Of a stretch of 5,083 bases of DNA, positions 3,902 through 5,083 are shown piece after piece. This stretch comes from an uncultured Bacilli bacterium (GTDB lineage: Bacteria; Bacillota_I; Bacilli_A; RF39; UBA660): the NCBI GenBank assembly GCA_947627805.1, contig CANQXB010000074.1:1-5083 (forward strand). Direction: 5' to 3'. Under the pieces are notes generated by a model. That model was given only the letters and a program-made list of their open reading frames with translations. It was not told the origin of the DNA and made no database searches. A program made the translations under genes and the position numbers. Each line of letters begins with the position of its first letter. Within the stretch, counting starts at the first letter, position 1.

Positions 3902-5083
3902 TGATACCTCGTTTTAACTCTAACTTTAACACTTGGGGGTCGTACTGTATCACTGCTTCCATATATAGAACTTGCAACATTTGCATTAAAGTCTAATCTA
4001 TTAACAGAATTTACTCCAGAGGCATTTAAATTTCTACCAACGCCACGTTGTATAAATACCCCACTACCTACTAGTTGCGGAGTGCCTAACCTACCGGTTA
4101 TATTTGGTAACCCTGCAGGTACGTAACCAAAATTCCCTGTTTCATCTGTTCCCCAAAATCCTCTTTCTCTACAATCGGGAATATTAAAATTATCTACTTT
4201 TTGAGAAGTTAATACACTGGGAATTACTCCGCCTAAATCTATATCCCCTATAAAATAAAAATTAGCCGTTTGTTCTCCCGGAGCGGTACTTCCAAAGTTC
4301 CAAGTCATATCTTCTTCATAATAAAAATCCAAAGATGCAGTATGAGTTATAGCTTCCGTATATTCTAAATTGTCTATAAGAACTTGTTTTCCATATTCAG
4401 CTGGAGTATAATAATTAATAGGAGCATAATATACTTTATATGTTTTTGTTTCCGCAGTATATGTAAGTTTTATCATATACCAAGTATATAAATCAAGAGC
4501 TTGTGGTGAAGTAATATTTTCACCTACATTCCAATTATACCCAGTTCCTGAAATATCCAAAATTAGTTTATTTGAGTTATTTAAAAATAATAAAATACCC
4601 ATCTTATTAAGTTTATTAAAATTTACAATTGGATTATTGTGGTAACTTTTTATTTTTATAGGAACTTCAATGCTAAAATCGGATGTATTATTTGATAAAG
4701 TTAAATTAGTGGTTACATAATCAGTTATTGCTTGTGGGGATACAACGAAATTATTATTACCTAAAGTTAAATTTCCGTTTAGCGTTCCATTTAGGGTATA
4801 TAGGGTTCTAATTGGAGTATAATTATATCCATAAATATCAAATAAATTATTATAAGTATTTGATGATACACTCGCACCCTCGAGCCATATTTCATTATCG
4901 TTTAAAGTGTTATTTAATGTGATTATCGGGTCGCCTATAGGATGAGATATATCAATAATAGGGTTTTGTAATATAGATATAACACCTTCGGAGGTTATTC
5001 CAATACTTTCACCGTCAGGTTGTACTGCACCTATACTTGAAGTTGTTGCAATAGGCAAAGTAACTTGACCCGATTTCCAATTA
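3898..5083 (-). CDS. Tail fibre / receptor-binding protein, C-terminal part with collar and LamG-like domains (partial)
   Basis: The frame is open to the right edge (394 codons visible). A TTG at 5058 could be taken for a start, but codons upstream read NWKSGQVT and continue sensibly into LPIATTSSIGAVQPDG, a common internal fibre motif, so the N-terminus lies outside. Fragment order: the linker repeat; the first half of a phage tail collar domain (WLEGASVSSNTYNNLFDIYG, about 66-85); a beta-rich insertion (about 125-285) with LamG/lectin-like features (DFSIEVPIKI, LYTWYMIKLTY, TKTYKVYY); the second collar half (FNIPDCRERGFWGTDETGNF, about 299-318); then a tip with AGLPNITG and SSIYGSSDTVRPPSVKV. 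It would bind the host surface. The last codons overlap the assembly gene (ATGA). Confidence 0.85.
   Translation of the reverse strand, partial: NWKSGQVTLPIATTSSIGAVQPDGESIGITSEGVISILQNPIIDISHPIGDPIITLNNTLNDNEIWLEGASVSSNTYNNLFDIYGYNYTPIRTLYTLNGTLNGNLTLGNNNFVVSPQAITDYVTTNLTLSNNTSDFSIEVPIKIKSYHNNPIVNFNKLNKMGILLFLNNSNKLILDISGTGYNWNVGENITSPQALDLYTWYMIKLTYTAETKTYKVYYAPINYYTPAEYGKQVLIDNLEYTEAITHTASLDFYYEEDMTWNFGSTAPGEQTANFYFIGDIDLGGVIPSVLTSQKVDNFNIPDCRERGFWGTDETGNFGYVPAGLPNITGRLGTPQLVGSGVFIQRGVGRNLNASGVNSVNRLDFNANVASSIYGSSDTVRPPSVKVRVKTRYQ

Noticed and set aside
5056..5058. TTG start for the tail fibre
   Set aside because: The frame is open upstream to the window edge with fibre-like residues, and no ribosome binding site precedes the TTG.

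Overview
The window is an AT-rich, densely packed piece of a tailed bacteriophage or prophage. Every supported gene lies on the minus strand, so transcription runs from position 5083 towards position 1. Almost all genes have strong AGGAGG/GGGG-type ribosome binding sites and use the standard code: TGA is a real stop in ATGA overlaps and tryptophan is TGG. The host is probably a low-GC bacterium that uses classical Shine-Dalgarno initiation. The sequence alone does not name it.

Right half (5083 to about 1546), late genes: the C-terminal part of a tail fibre (N-terminus beyond the right edge), a tail-fibre-assembly-like protein, a 60-residue amphipathic protein, a DUF1353-family protein, an M15_3 zinc peptidase that is the probable endolysin, and a 97-residue protein with one membrane segment that is a candidate holin or lysis accessory. 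This reads as receptor binding followed by lysis. Between the tail genes and DUF1353 lie two intergenic stretches with GC-rich GGAGG/CCTCC hairpins. Each also carries an open frame that continues in phase after the preceding gene's TAA stop.

Middle (1335 to 1545), control region: a near-consensus sigma70 promoter (TTGACA-17-TATACT), then about 80 bases with no ATG, then an intrinsic terminator. Together these predict a short non-coding transcript. A second promoter (TTGACA at 1380) surrounded by AT palindromes follows and should drive the left-hand operon.

Left half (1334 to 1), early genes: seven tiny genes in a chain, most joined by identical 8-base ATGNNTAA overlaps. They are two unknown proteins (66 and 98 aa), a ribbon-helix-helix-like DNA-binding protein (53 aa), a 27-residue membrane peptide, two more unknowns (59 and 51 aa), and the N-terminal part of a Sak-type (DUF1071) single-strand annealing recombinase cut by the left edge. 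This is a typical early or recombination operon: host-takeover-sized small proteins ahead of a DNA recombination gene.

Most worth a second look are the short RNA unit between promoter and terminator, the uniform 8-base overlaps, the tail collar domain split by a LamG-like insertion, and the two in-frame extensions past TAA.
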